Below, one piece after another: positions 47,736 to 56,466 of a DNA stretch of 64,000 bases. This stretch comes from Sphingomonas sp. PP-CE-3A-406 (GTDB taxonomy: Bacteria; Pseudomonadota; Alphaproteobacteria; Sphingomonadales; Sphingomonadaceae), in NCBI RefSeq assembly GCF_003688625.1, contig NZ_RCWY01000003.1:991684-1055683 (forward strand), written 5' to 3'. The translations under genes and the position numbers were made by a program. Positions within the stretch are counted from its first letter, which is position 1. Every line of letters begins with the position of its first letter. The notes beneath the pieces are model-generated. The model was not told where the DNA came from, made no database searches, and saw nothing but the letters and a program-made list of their open reading frames with translations.

Positions 47736-50149
47736 GCGACGGCTCCTGCGAGCACATGGGCGTGCTGGTCGGTGCGCGGCGCGACCGGATCGCGCGGCAC
47801 GAGCGGACGGAAGACGATCGCCAGCATCATCGGGACGGTTTCGCTGCCGGGCGTGAGCGGCGGCGGCGGGACCATCAGGAATGCGTCGGGGTCGGTGCAC
47901 TGGAACAGATGCGGGGCGACCTGTTCAAGCCCTTCGCACGACGGCATTGCGGGGATCGCCCGGGCGCTGGCCCTGGCATCGCCGACGAGGAACGCCTCGA
48001 CCGGGAGAAAATGCGCGGACTCGATCTGCAGCCATTCATGCTCGCGGCCGAACTGCACGCCGACCGTGTAGCGGCACGCGCCGACCGGGATCGCCGCGAC
48101 GTGATAGCCGTCGTGCGTCGGCGTCGCGCGCACGCTGTCTGCGAACGCATCCTGCCCGTCGACCATCAGCACCGGGATATCGATCCCGGAATCGCAGAAA
48201 TCGGCATAGCGGAGGTCGAGCCCGAAGCGGCGCTGTGCGAGGTAGGCGAGGCTGGTCGGCAGGCCCTGACCGCGCAGTTCGGCGGGCAGGTACATCCGGT
48301 CGCTGTTCTTGAGATAGAATAACCCGCGTTCGCGGAGACCGCGGCTGGCGGTCGCCGGATCGAACAGCGTGATCATGTGATCGGTACCGAGATTGGCATC
48401 GTGTTCGAAGCGGGCGAACAGCGCGATCTCGTGCGGGAGCGGCAGGAACAGCAACCGGGCCAGCGCGGCGACCGCCGCAGGTTGCGTCGTTGTGGCCGCA
48501 TCGCGATCATGGCGGCGGATCGTCGCTGACCGCTCCGCCTGCGCAAACACGACGCAGCCCGCCTGGACGCGTTCGCGCGCCTCGCTCTGCTGGCCCTTGA
48601 TCCCGGGCGTGCCGCGGACCGCGACGCCGTCCGCATAGTCGATCACCGACCCCTGTGACGCGGTGCAGAGCTGTTCGACGACGGCGATCGATCCGATCAG
48701 CGCGTCGAGCACGCCCTGGTCGTAGGTGGTCGCATCGATCATGCCGCACTTGTCGAGCCCGCTCGGCAACGTCTCCGCGAGCAGCAGGTAGCGGCCGGTG
48801 ACATGCACCCCGAACGCGTCGGACAGCACGGCCTCGATATTGTTCTGGACGCTGCCGTTATAGCCGAGATCGACGAGCATCAGCGTATCGCCGGGCGCGG
48901 GATCGACGAGGGCGCGGATATAGGCGATCAACCGGTCGGCGAACGCGCGTCCACGGTCTGCGATGCGCTCGGCCCAAGGCGCGGCGCCGATCGTTTCGGC
49001 GAGCGAATAGGCGCCGTTCTTGGTCGCAGCGTCGGCGACCAGCGCGTCGGCTTCGTCCGCGTCGATCAGCAACTGGCGGAGGAAATCCTTGCCCGATCCG
49101 TCGCCGATCTCGTCGACCACGAACCGTCGCGCGGCGCCGTCGCGGCCGAGCCCCGCGGCGATCGCGGTGAAGCGGCTGATCTCGACCGCGTGCGTGGCGC
49201 GATCGGGAAAGGCTGCGTCGAACACGAGCCGCGGCAGGAAGCCGTCGCGCATCAGGAACAGCAGATGCGTGGTGCCGCCGCGCTCGGCCTGGTTCGCGTC
49301 CGCTTCGGTTGCGATCCAGTGCGCGAACGGCGTCATGATCGGGCCCAACGTGGCGAACCCGAGCGCCGCCGCGGGATCCTCGATCGCGGGCTCGCCGAGC
49401 GCGACGGCGGCACGGTGCGGCTGGAAGATCGCATCCGTGTCCGGCCCGGCGACGAGCGTGGCGACGCTCCGCTCGAGCCGGTGGCGCTGGACCGCGGTCT
49501 CGGTGAACTGGACCAGATGCAGCGCGCGCAGGCCGTGGCGGGCCGCGGACACCGCGTCCGCGACCGGGTTGTCGCCGATGTGCAGGATGCGGTCGGCGCG
49601 GACGGCGGTCTGGCGCAGGACGGCGTCGAACAACGCTTCGGCCTTGGCGCTGCGATGCTCGCACGAGCAGACGATCCGGTCGATCAGGTCCGCGACCTCG
49701 TCGCCCGCCGCCGCGCGGATCAGTGTTTCGAGCTGATCGCGTTCGAGATAGGTGTCGCTGACGATCACGACCTTCAGCCCGCGCCGCTTGGCTTCACGCA
49801 TCAGCGCAACGGTCGGCGCGAACGCGTAGCAATGCTGCGCCTCGACCAGGATCTCGTGGTTCACATAACGCTCGCGCGTGGCGGTATCGGCATCGGGGAG
49901 CAGCGCCGCGTAGATTTCGCGCAGCGTGACTTCGCCCGAGCGGCGATGTTCCAGCAATCGTGCTTTCCGCGCGACGGCTTCGGCACGGATCCGCTGGTCG
50001 GACGACACGCCGTCGAGCAACGCGAAGATGTCCGCCGGCCTGTGGGTATCGCGCCATAACAGCGTATCGAAACAATCGAGCGACAGCATCGACAGTCCGC
50101 GATGGCCATCCAGGGCGTGCGGCAACTGGTGAGGCAGGATGGTCTGCAT
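47732..50149 (-). CDS. HAD-family hydrolase fused to a large C-terminal domain, unknown role
   Basis: An 805-residue protein. Residues about 15-235 form a HAD hydrolase: nucleophile Asp in SLDCFDTLL (residue 25), Ser in VVIVSDTYLERD, Lys in RSAKAEALFD and Asp in ILHIGDNPVADA. The next 570 residues are not recognised; they are alpha/beta with LLFLMRDGFLPRLVFDAAFPD and LMLVDLGYNGSVQNNIEAVLSD, a pattern I associate with sugar or capsule-related HAD-fusion proteins, without certainty. No signal peptide. It has its own flagellar-type promoter and is translationally coupled to the methyltransferase. A flagellin-glycan modification role is plausible. Confidence 0.65.
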   Translation of the reverse strand: MQTILPHQLPHALDGHRGLSMLSLDCFDTLLWRDTHRPADIFALLDGVSSDQRIRAEAVARKARLLEHRRSGEVTLREIYAALLPDADTATRERYVNHEILVEAQHCYAFAPTVALMREAKRRGLKVVIVSDTYLERDQLETLIRAAAGDEVADLIDRIVCSCEHRSAKAEALFDAVLRQTAVRADRILHIGDNPVADAVSAARHGLRALHLVQFTETAVQRHRLERSVATLVAGPDTDAIFQPHRAAVALGEPAIEDPAAALGFATLGPIMTPFAHWIATEADANQAERGGTTHLLFLMRDGFLPRLVFDAAFPDRATHAVEISRFTAIAAGLGRDGAARRFVVDEIGDGSGKDFLRQLLIDADEADALVADAATKNGAYSLAETIGAAPWAERIADRGRAFADRLIAYIRALVDPAPGDTLMLVDLGYNGSVQNNIEAVLSDAFGVHVTGRYLLLAETLPSGLDKCGMIDATTYDQGVLDALIGSIAVVEQLCTASQGSVIDYADGVAVRGTPGIKGQQSEARERVQAGCVVFAQAERSATIRRHDRDAATTTQPAAVAALARLLFLPLPHEIALFARFEHDANLGTDHMITLFDPATASRGLRERGLFYLKNSDRMYLPAELRGQGLPTSLAYLAQRRFGLDLRYADFCDSGIDIPVLMVDGQDAFADSVRATPTHDGYHVAAIPVGACRYTVGVQFGREHEWLQIESAHFLPVEAFLVGDARASARAIPAMPSCEGLEQVAPHLFQCTDPDAFLMVPPPPLTPGSETVPMMLAIVFRPLVPRDPVAPRTDQHAHVLAGAVA

Positions 50150-50233
50150 GGGACGGGCTTTCCGGCTAAATGGCGTCCCGTGGTGCCGCCCGCAGCGGAC
50201 CCCTGTGGAACCCCGCAGTGGGACATGACCATC

Positions 50234-50261
50234 TTATAGGACGCAACCGGCACCGCCGGCC
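50234..50261 (-). promoter_or_regulatory. Flagellar-type promoter of the HAD-methyltransferase unit
   Basis: On the minus strand GGCCG (50257-50261), 15 bp, TCCTATAA (50234-50241). 85 bp before the HAD ATG. Its upstream element lies next to the upstream element of the divergent flaF promoter. Confidence 0.65.
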
Positions 50262-50278
50262 GCTGCTGCGTCCTAGAA
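50251..50278 (+). promoter_or_regulatory. Flagellar-type promoter of flaF
   Basis: CACCG (50251-50255), 15 bp, TCCTAGAA (50271-50278), one base off the common core. 28 bp before the flaF ATG. Confidence 0.6.
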
Positions 50279-50305
50279 TAGGGGAAAGACCGAACGGAGC
50301 AGCCG

Positions 50306-50668
50306 ATGTCCACGTCCCCGATGTCCCTCAACGCGTATCAGCGCACGCGCACGATTACCGAGAGCCCGCGCGCGACCGAATGCCGGCTGATGCGCCAGAT
50401 CACCGGCGAGATGATCGCCGCACGCGATGCCGGCGTGGTCGGCGTGCCGCTGACCGCGATCCTGTTCCGCAACCGCGAAGTGTGGAACGCCTTCTCGACG
50501 GCGTGCGCGGCGCGCGGCAACCGCCTGCCCGATTCCCTGCGCGCCTCGATCGTATCGCTCGGCCTGTGGGTCGATCGCTTCACGAGCACGGTCGTGGCCG
50601 GTCGCGACGACATCGACGGCCTGATCGACGTGAACCGGGCGATCATCCAGGGGCTCGAGCAGGACTGA
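50306..50668 (+). CDS. flaF: Flagellar biosynthesis regulator FlaF
   Basis: A 120-residue protein typical of FlaF: NAYQRTRTITESPRATECRLMRQITGEMIAARD, then LTAILFRNREVWNAFSTACAARGNRLPDSLRASIVSLGLWVDRFT. In Caulobacter FlaF is needed for flagellin production and opposes FlbT. The ATG at 50306 has CGGAGC upstream; a second ATG at 50321 (MSLNAYQ) is possible and fits the family start. It stands alone, divergent from the HAD gene, and ends the flagellar locus. Confidence 0.92.
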   Translation: MSTSPMSLNAYQRTRTITESPRATECRLMRQITGEMIAARDAGVVGVPLTAILFRNREVWNAFSTACAARGNRLPDSLRASIVSLGLWVDRFTSTVVAGRDDIDGLIDVNRAIIQGLEQD

Positions 50669-50669
50669 C

Positions 50670-50709
50670 CCGCTCGATCGTCGCATACCCGAATGCGACG
50701 ATCGAGCGG
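50670..50709. terminator. Long inverted repeat between flaF and the efflux operon
   Basis: A perfect 17-bp palindrome, CCGCTCGATCGTCGCAT and its complement, with a 6-base loop (50687-50692). No T tract follows. It lies between convergent units and probably helps end both transcripts. Confidence 0.7.
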
Positions 50710-50727
50710 CGATGCCTGGCATCCGTC

Positions 50728-52149
50728 CTAGCCGCCAAGCGCGCGGTGGAGCTGGATGTGCGCGAGCGTCGACGCGACGCGCTGGCGAACGGCCGCGAGC
50801 TCTGCCGACAATGCCGCTTGGCGTGTGTCGAGCAGGGGTAGTGCGCCGATATCGCCGCGGGCGTAGCGGGCCTCGACCATCGCGACCGTTTGGCGCCGCG
50901 ACGCAAGATCGCGATCGTAGAGGCTGGTGCGTTCGGTTGCGGCGCGCGTTGCGGACAGCGCGTCGTCGACTTCGCGCCAGGCGTTGAGGACGGTCTGGCG
51001 GTAGGCGATCGCGGCGCTGCGGTCTTCGGACCGACGCAGGTCGAGTTGCCTTTGCAAGCGTCCGCCGGAGAAGATCGGCAGCGACAGGCTGGGGCCGATG
51101 CTCGTGCTGCGCGCGTTCCAGCCGAAATCGGCTAGGTTCAGCACGTCGATGTCGAACAGCCCGGTCAGGCTGACCTTGGGATAGAAATCGGCCTGCGCGA
51201 CGCCGATCTGCGCGGTCGCCGCATGAAGCCGCGCCTCGGCCTCGACGATATCGGGGCGGGTCCGGGCGACCTGGGAGGGCAGGCGTACCGCTACCGCCGG
51301 GAGCGGCCTGAGCGGTGCCAGCGCGGTGCGGTCGAACGGGACGGTATCCGGTGTGGCCCCGACCAGGATCGCCAGCGCGCGCTGCGTCGTCGCCGCCTGA
51401 TGGTCGAGCTCGACGATATCGCCGTGGAGCGCACGCAGCTTCTCCTCGGTCGCCGCAAGATCGATCGGCGTCGCGAGACCGCGGCTGAGCAGCGCGCGTG
51501 CGATCGCGGCGTTGCGCTCGGCGAGCCCGACGCCGTCCTGCGCGATGCGGCGTTCTTCCCACAGGCCGCGTAGCTGGACATAGGTACGCGCCACCTCGGC
51601 CTCGACCGAGAGGCGTACGCCGCGCGCGGCGGCTTCGGTGGCTGCGACCGACGCCTGCGCCGCCTCTGCCTGGCGACGATGACCGCCCCAGAGGTCGAGT
51701 TCCCAGCTTGCGCCGACGCCGACGCTGTAGAGATCGAAGTCGACGCCCTTCGGCGGGGCGGTCGTCGGGGTGACGCCGAGCAGCGTCTGCGTCACCGAGG
51801 CGATCCCCGCGGTGCCGACCCGCTCGCGGCTGTAGCCCGCCTGACCCTCGACCTGCGGCGCCCCGGCGGCGCGGGCCTGCCCCCGTTCGATCCGCGCGGC
51901 GGTGATCCGCTCGATCGCTGCCGCGATATCGAGATTGCCCGAGCCGGCGCGCGCCTCCAGCGCATCGAGCACCGGATCATCGAAGCTGCGCCACCAGCGT
52001 GCATCGGTGCTAGCCGACACCGGGGTCGCCCCTTGCCAGACCGGCGGCAGGATCGGCGCGGGGGGCGTGAAGTTCGGGCCGACCGTGCACCCCGCCAGCG
52101 CGGCGGCGAACAGCAGCGGCAATGCCCGCGTGATTTTCGGATCATGCAT
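50728..52149 (-). CDS. RND efflux outer-membrane lipoprotein (NodT/OprM family)
   Basis: A 473-residue outer-membrane channel. Lipoprotein signal peptide ends in LAGCTVGPNF (Cys near 21). Family features: ARWWRSFDDPVLDALEARA near the start, two repeats of long coiled helices (RQAEAAQASVAATEAAARGVRLSVEAEVARTYVQL and a second one around RQTVLNAWREVDDALSATRAATERTSLYD), and VARTRPDIVEAEARLHAATAQIGVAQADFYPKVSLTG. It completes a tripartite pump with the two upstream genes; its start overlaps the end of the pump gene. Confidence 0.93.
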   Translation of the reverse strand: MHDPKITRALPLLFAAALAGCTVGPNFTPPAPILPPVWQGATPVSASTDARWWRSFDDPVLDALEARAGSGNLDIAAAIERITAARIERGQARAAGAPQVEGQAGYSRERVGTAGIASVTQTLLGVTPTTAPPKGVDFDLYSVGVGASWELDLWGGHRRQAEAAQASVAATEAAARGVRLSVEAEVARTYVQLRGLWEERRIAQDGVGLAERNAAIARALLSRGLATPIDLAATEEKLRALHGDIVELDHQAATTQRALAILVGATPDTVPFDRTALAPLRPLPAVAVRLPSQVARTRPDIVEAEARLHAATAQIGVAQADFYPKVSLTGLFDIDVLNLADFGWNARSTSIGPSLSLPIFSGGRLQRQLDLRRSEDRSAAIAYRQTVLNAWREVDDALSATRAATERTSLYDRDLASRRQTVAMVEARYARGDIGALPLLDTRQAALSAELAAVRQRVASTLAHIQLHRALGG

Positions 52150-55100
52150 CGTGGTGGTCCTGCTGCGGAAGGCTGGATGTGCGATCGAACGCGAGCGCGT
52201 AGAGCGCGGGCAGGGCGACCAGCGTGAGGATCGTCGCGCCGATCAGCCCGCCGATCATCACGATCGCCATCGGCCCCCAGAAGATGTTGAAGCACAGCGG
52301 AATGAAGGCGAGCACCGCCGCCAGCGCGGTCAGCACGACCGGGCGCGACCGCCCGATCGTCGCGGCCCGGATCGCCGCGTGCAGATCCATGCCGTCTGCC
52401 TGATTATGCGTCACCTGATCGACCAGGATGATCGAATTGCGCATGATCATCCCCGCCAGTGCGATCAGCCCGAGCAACGCGACGAACCCGAACGGCGCGC
52501 CCGTCACGACCAGCGCGGCGACCGCGCCGATCAGCCCGAGCGGTGCGGTCGCGAGCACCAGCAAGGTGCGGCCGATGCTCTGCAACTGGATCATCAGCAG
52601 CACGAGCATCAGCGCGAAGGTGACCGGCAGCAGCGCATAGATCGCGTCGTTCGCCTTGCCGGACAACTCGCTGTCGCCGCCATCCTCGATCCGGTAGCCT
52701 GCGGGCAGCGATTTCGCGATCGCGGCGACGCGCGCGGCGGCGGCGTCGACGACTTCGGACGCCTGCACGTCGCCGGTCATGTCGGCCTGCACGGTCATGC
52801 AGAGTTCGCCGTTGCGCGTCCACAGGATCGGCTGTTCGGTGGTCGCGCCGATCCGCGCGACCTGGCCTAGCGGGACCGGACCGCCCGGCGTGCTTACCGC
52901 CATGTCGGCGAGCCGCCCCGGATCGGCGCGATCCGCCGCCGTGCCGCGCACGACGATACCGATCCGCTTGGTGCCGCGGAGCACGTCGCCCGCCGGCTGC
53001 CCCGACATCATGGTCGCGACGTCACCCGCCAGCCGCGCGCGATCGAGCCCGAGCCGCGCGACCCGCTCGGCGTCGAGATCGAGCCGCATCGCGACCGACG
53101 GCGTCCCCCAGTCCGCCTGGACCGCGGTCGTCCCCGGCGTCGCGCGCAGTACCGCCTCCAGCCGTGCGGCGATGGTCCGCAACATTTCCGGATCGGGGCC
53201 GATAACGCGGTATTGTACGGGAAAGCCCGCACTCGGCCCGAGCGACAGGCGGCGGATGTGGAGCTTGGCCTCGGGGGACGCGTGGTTCGCGAGCAGCCGC
53301 GCGATGACGCGTTCGCGGGCGTGAAGGTCGGTCGCGACCAGCACCATCGTCGCGGTCGCCGGGTCGGGCAGCGAGGGGCCGTAAGGCAGATAGAAGCGTG
53401 GCGAGCCCTGGCCGATATAGCTGTCGGCCTGCGCGATATCGCGGTCCTTGGCGATGCTCGCCTCGATCCGCTTCACCGCCGCCGAGGTTGCCGCAAGCGA
53501 GGACCCCGGTCGCAGGCTGACGTCGACGATGATCTCGGGGCGGTCCGATACGGGGAAGAATTGCTGGCGGACCAGCATCGCGCCTGCGAGACTCGCGACC
53601 AGCAGCGCCGCGGTCACCGCGACCACCGTCTTGCGCCGTGCCATGCACGCATCGACGACGCTGCGCAGTCGTCGATAGACCGGCGTGTCGTACATCGCGT
53701 CCGCGTCGTGATGCGCGTGCGCCTCGGGGAGCAGCCGCACACCCAGATACGGTGTGAACACGACCGCGACGACCCAGCTGACCAGCAACGCCGACCCGGT
53801 CACCCAGAAGATCCCGCCGGCATATTCGCTGGTGGTCGATTGCGCGAAGCCGACCGGCAGGAAGCCGACGATCGTCAGCAGCGTGCCGGTCAGCATCGGG
53901 AACGCGGTGTGCGTCCAGGCATACGCGGCGGCATCGGTCCGGCTCGCGCCCCTTTCGAGCTGGACGACCATCGCCTCGACGCTGATGATCGCGTCGTCGA
54001 CCAGCAGCCCGAGCGACAGGATCAGCGCGCCGAGCGAAATCCGCTCGAGCCCGATCCCGCTCGCCCCCATGAACAGCGCGACGATCGCCAGCGTCAATGG
54101 CACCGACAGCGCGACGACCACGCCGGTCCGCCAGCCGAGCGTCACGAACGCGACCAGCAGCACCACCGTCAGCGCGCAGAAGAACTTGATGAGGAACGCG
54201 TTCACCGCCTCGCGGATGTTCTGGCTCTGGTCCTCGACCTGGGTCATGGTGACGCCGGCGGGCAGCGTGCGGCCGAACGTGGCAGCGACCTGCGACAATT
54301 GCTTGCCGAAGCCCAGCCCGTCGGCACCCGGCGCCATCGCTATCGCCAGCACGACCGCAGGCTTCGCCGCATGGCGGACCAGCCCGTCGGGCGGATCGGC
54401 GTACCCGTTACTGACAACGCCGACGTCGCCGACGCGAATGGTGCCGTCCGCGCCGGGAATGGCGGTGCTCTCGACCGTATCGACGCCGTCGACCGTACCG
54501 CCGATCCGGACGGGGACACGCATCGACCGCTCGATCACGCCAGCGGGGGCGACGCTGCTGCGCTTTGCCAGCGCCTGCACGACGGCGTCCGGCGATAGCC
54601 CCAGCGCGGCGAGCCGGCGAGAGTCGACATCGACGAACAGCCGGCGCGGTACCTCGCCGGTGATCTGCACCTTGCCCGCGCCGGGGATGCGCAGCATCGC
54701 GTCGCGTGCCTGTTCGGCCAACGCCACCAATCGCGCATTGTCCGCGCCGGTCAGCGTGAAGACATAGCCGTAGACGTCGGCATAGTCGTCGTCGGCGGCA
54801 ATTGTTGCCTCCGCGGGAAGCCCCGGCTCGAGATCCTTCAGCTGCTTGCGGACCTGTTGCCAGATCACCGGAACGCGGTCCTTCGGCGCGCTGTCCTTCA
54901 GCGAAACGCGGATCGCGCAGCCACCGTCGACGCAGTAGGTCTGGAGAAAATCGAGGTCTTCGGTCGCCCGCAGCCGGCGTTCGATCGGGTCCGCGACCTG
55001 CGCGCGCATCTGCACCGGCGACGCACCAGGCCACGACGCCGCGACGATCATCTCCTTCAGCGTGAAGGTCGGATCCTCGTCGCGCCCCAGCGCGAAGAAC

Positions 55101-55192
55101 TGCGCGGCGCCGGCCGCGAACAGCAACGCGATCAGGAAGCCGACGAGCGCGGGATGACGGATCGCCCAGCGCGACAGGTTGAAGCGGTCCAT
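52142..55192 (-). CDS. RND-type efflux pump, inner-membrane subunit
   Basis: A 1016-residue proton-driven transporter of the AcrB superfamily. N-terminal RHPALVGFLIALLFAAGAAQFFALGRDEDPTFTLKEMIVAASWPGASPVQ includes the first helix and pore-domain start. The proton-relay helix is ILSLGLLVDDAIISVEAMVVQLE, and the second half ends with SIILVDQVTHNQADGMDLHAAIRAATIGRSRPVVLTALAAVLAFIP. Twelve transmembrane helices and two large periplasmic loops fit. Substrate spectrum is unknown. It starts within a few bases of the adaptor gene stop. Confidence 0.95.
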   Translation of the reverse strand: MDRFNLSRWAIRHPALVGFLIALLFAAGAAQFFALGRDEDPTFTLKEMIVAASWPGASPVQMRAQVADPIERRLRATEDLDFLQTYCVDGGCAIRVSLKDSAPKDRVPVIWQQVRKQLKDLEPGLPAEATIAADDDYADVYGYVFTLTGADNARLVALAEQARDAMLRIPGAGKVQITGEVPRRLFVDVDSRRLAALGLSPDAVVQALAKRSSVAPAGVIERSMRVPVRIGGTVDGVDTVESTAIPGADGTIRVGDVGVVSNGYADPPDGLVRHAAKPAVVLAIAMAPGADGLGFGKQLSQVAATFGRTLPAGVTMTQVEDQSQNIREAVNAFLIKFFCALTVVLLVAFVTLGWRTGVVVALSVPLTLAIVALFMGASGIGLERISLGALILSLGLLVDDAIISVEAMVVQLERGASRTDAAAYAWTHTAFPMLTGTLLTIVGFLPVGFAQSTTSEYAGGIFWVTGSALLVSWVVAVVFTPYLGVRLLPEAHAHHDADAMYDTPVYRRLRSVVDACMARRKTVVAVTAALLVASLAGAMLVRQQFFPVSDRPEIIVDVSLRPGSSLAATSAAVKRIEASIAKDRDIAQADSYIGQGSPRFYLPYGPSLPDPATATMVLVATDLHARERVIARLLANHASPEAKLHIRRLSLGPSAGFPVQYRVIGPDPEMLRTIAARLEAVLRATPGTTAVQADWGTPSVAMRLDLDAERVARLGLDRARLAGDVATMMSGQPAGDVLRGTKRIGIVVRGTAADRADPGRLADMAVSTPGGPVPLGQVARIGATTEQPILWTRNGELCMTVQADMTGDVQASEVVDAAAARVAAIAKSLPAGYRIEDGGDSELSGKANDAIYALLPVTFALMLVLLMIQLQSIGRTLLVLATAPLGLIGAVAALVVTGAPFGFVALLGLIALAGMIMRNSIILVDQVTHNQADGMDLHAAIRAATIGRSRPVVLTALAAVLAFIPLCFNIFWGPMAIVMIGGLIGATILTLVALPALYALAFDRTSSLPQQDHHDA

Positions 55193-55195
55193 CGC

Positions 55196-56344
55196 TCAGT
55201 TGCCGCCCGCGACGAGGCCGGCCATGACGACGCGCTGCCCTTCCGACAGCGTGTCGCCACCGCTTGCGACGATCTGCTGGCCATCGGACAGCCCCGAGAC
55301 GATCGCGTCGTCGCCGCGCAGTTCGACCAGATGCACCGGCTGGCGGTGGACGCGGTCGCCGCCCTTGCCGGCCCCGCCGCTGCCCTTGTCGCCGCCGCTC
55401 GACAGCGACCAGACGTGCGGCTGGTTGCCCCGTGCGCCGAGCGCGGTCAGCGGCACGCGGATCGTCGCCTTCGGATCGGGCATCCGCAGCGTGAGCGTCG
55501 CCGAGCTGTTGAACGGGATCTGAGACACATCGCCGAGCACGCTGAACCGCGCGGTCCGCAACCGCAGCGCGCCGTCCGCCGCCGGTCCGACCAGTCTCAG
55601 TCGCGCCTCGGCGATCGTGTCGGGCGCAGACCAGAAGCTGACATCCGCCATCGTCCCGCTGGCAACCTGCACGCGCTCGGGCAGGCGAACCTCGATTTCG
55701 GGACCGCCCGTGGCCAGCCTGACGACGGTGGTGCCGGCATCGACGACGGTCCCGGATTCGACCGCCCGTTCGGTCACCACCCCGTCCTCTGGGGCGATCA
55801 GCACCGCGTCGGCGAGCGTCGCTCGGCTGTGGTCGAACGCCGCGCGCGCCGCATCGCGCTTGGCCGCAGCGGCGCTCGCTGCCAGCGCGCGGTCGCGGAC
55901 CTCAGCTGCCGACAGCGCGCCGATTCCGTCCAGCCCAGAGGCACGCCGCGCCGCGTCGCCCGCGCGGATCGCCTCGGCGGTCGCGGCAGCGAGGTCGGCA
56001 CGCGCCTGTCCGCTATCTGCGATCGCTTCGGCGTGCGAAAGGCGGGCGAGGACCTGCCCGGCGCGGACGTGATCGCCGACCTGTACGTTCAGCGCGAGCA
56101 CCCGGCCGCCGGTCTTGAACCCGAGCGCGATTTCGCGGCGCGGGCGCAGCACGCCGTCGAACGTCGCGGTCTGTCCGCCGGCGTGATGGATCGTGACCAC
56201 GTCGACCAGCGTGGCGTCGGATCTGGGCGATACGATCGGTTCTGAGGAACAGCCGGCGCAGGCGAGGAGGGTCAGACCGGCAGTAATTAGCCTGGTCGGC
56301 AGCTTGCTCGGCAGCCCGGTCGGGGCAGTGGAAATCATCGGCAT
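55196..56344 (-). CDS. RND efflux periplasmic adaptor (membrane fusion protein)
   Basis: A 382-residue lipoprotein adaptor. Signal peptide with lipobox LLACAGCSS. Barrel-sandwich hybrid/lipoyl part: GFKTGGRVLALNVQVGDHVRAGQVLARL and PEDGVVTERAVESGTVVDAGTTVVRLAT. An alpha-hairpin between them is Ala-rich. C-terminal beta-barrel and membrane-proximal parts follow. I use the ATG at 56344, which has GGAC upstream; a longer in-frame extension to 56425 looks non-coding. First of the three pump genes. Confidence 0.9.
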   Translation of the reverse strand: MPMISTAPTGLPSKLPTRLITAGLTLLACAGCSSEPIVSPRSDATLVDVVTIHHAGGQTATFDGVLRPRREIALGFKTGGRVLALNVQVGDHVRAGQVLARLSHAEAIADSGQARADLAAATAEAIRAGDAARRASGLDGIGALSAAEVRDRALAASAAAAKRDAARAAFDHSRATLADAVLIAPEDGVVTERAVESGTVVDAGTTVVRLATGGPEIEVRLPERVQVASGTMADVSFWSAPDTIAEARLRLVGPAADGALRLRTARFSVLGDVSQIPFNSSATLTLRMPDPKATIRVPLTALGARGNQPHVWSLSSGGDKGSGGAGKGGDRVHRQPVHLVELRGDDAIVSGLSDGQQIVASGGDTLSEGQRVVMAGLVAGGN

Positions 56345-56437
56345 CGTCGCGTCCCGTTGTGAACGCGGTCGCCCTGCCGATCCGAGGCGATCCTGGCCTG
56401 CCGATCCTCGAAACCGACCAGTCAATTTTGAAAACGA

Positions 56438-56461
56438 CCGGTTCTGACGCTTGAGAACCGG
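56438..56461 (-). terminator. Hairpin after the AraC-type gene
   Basis: CCGGTTCT (56438-56445) and AGAACCGG (56454-56461), an 8-base loop, followed on the minus strand by TCGTTTTC. It starts six bases past the AraC-type stop codon. It may separate regulator transcription from the pump operon, or attenuate read-through. Confidence 0.55.
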
Positions 56462-56466
56462 CTTCG

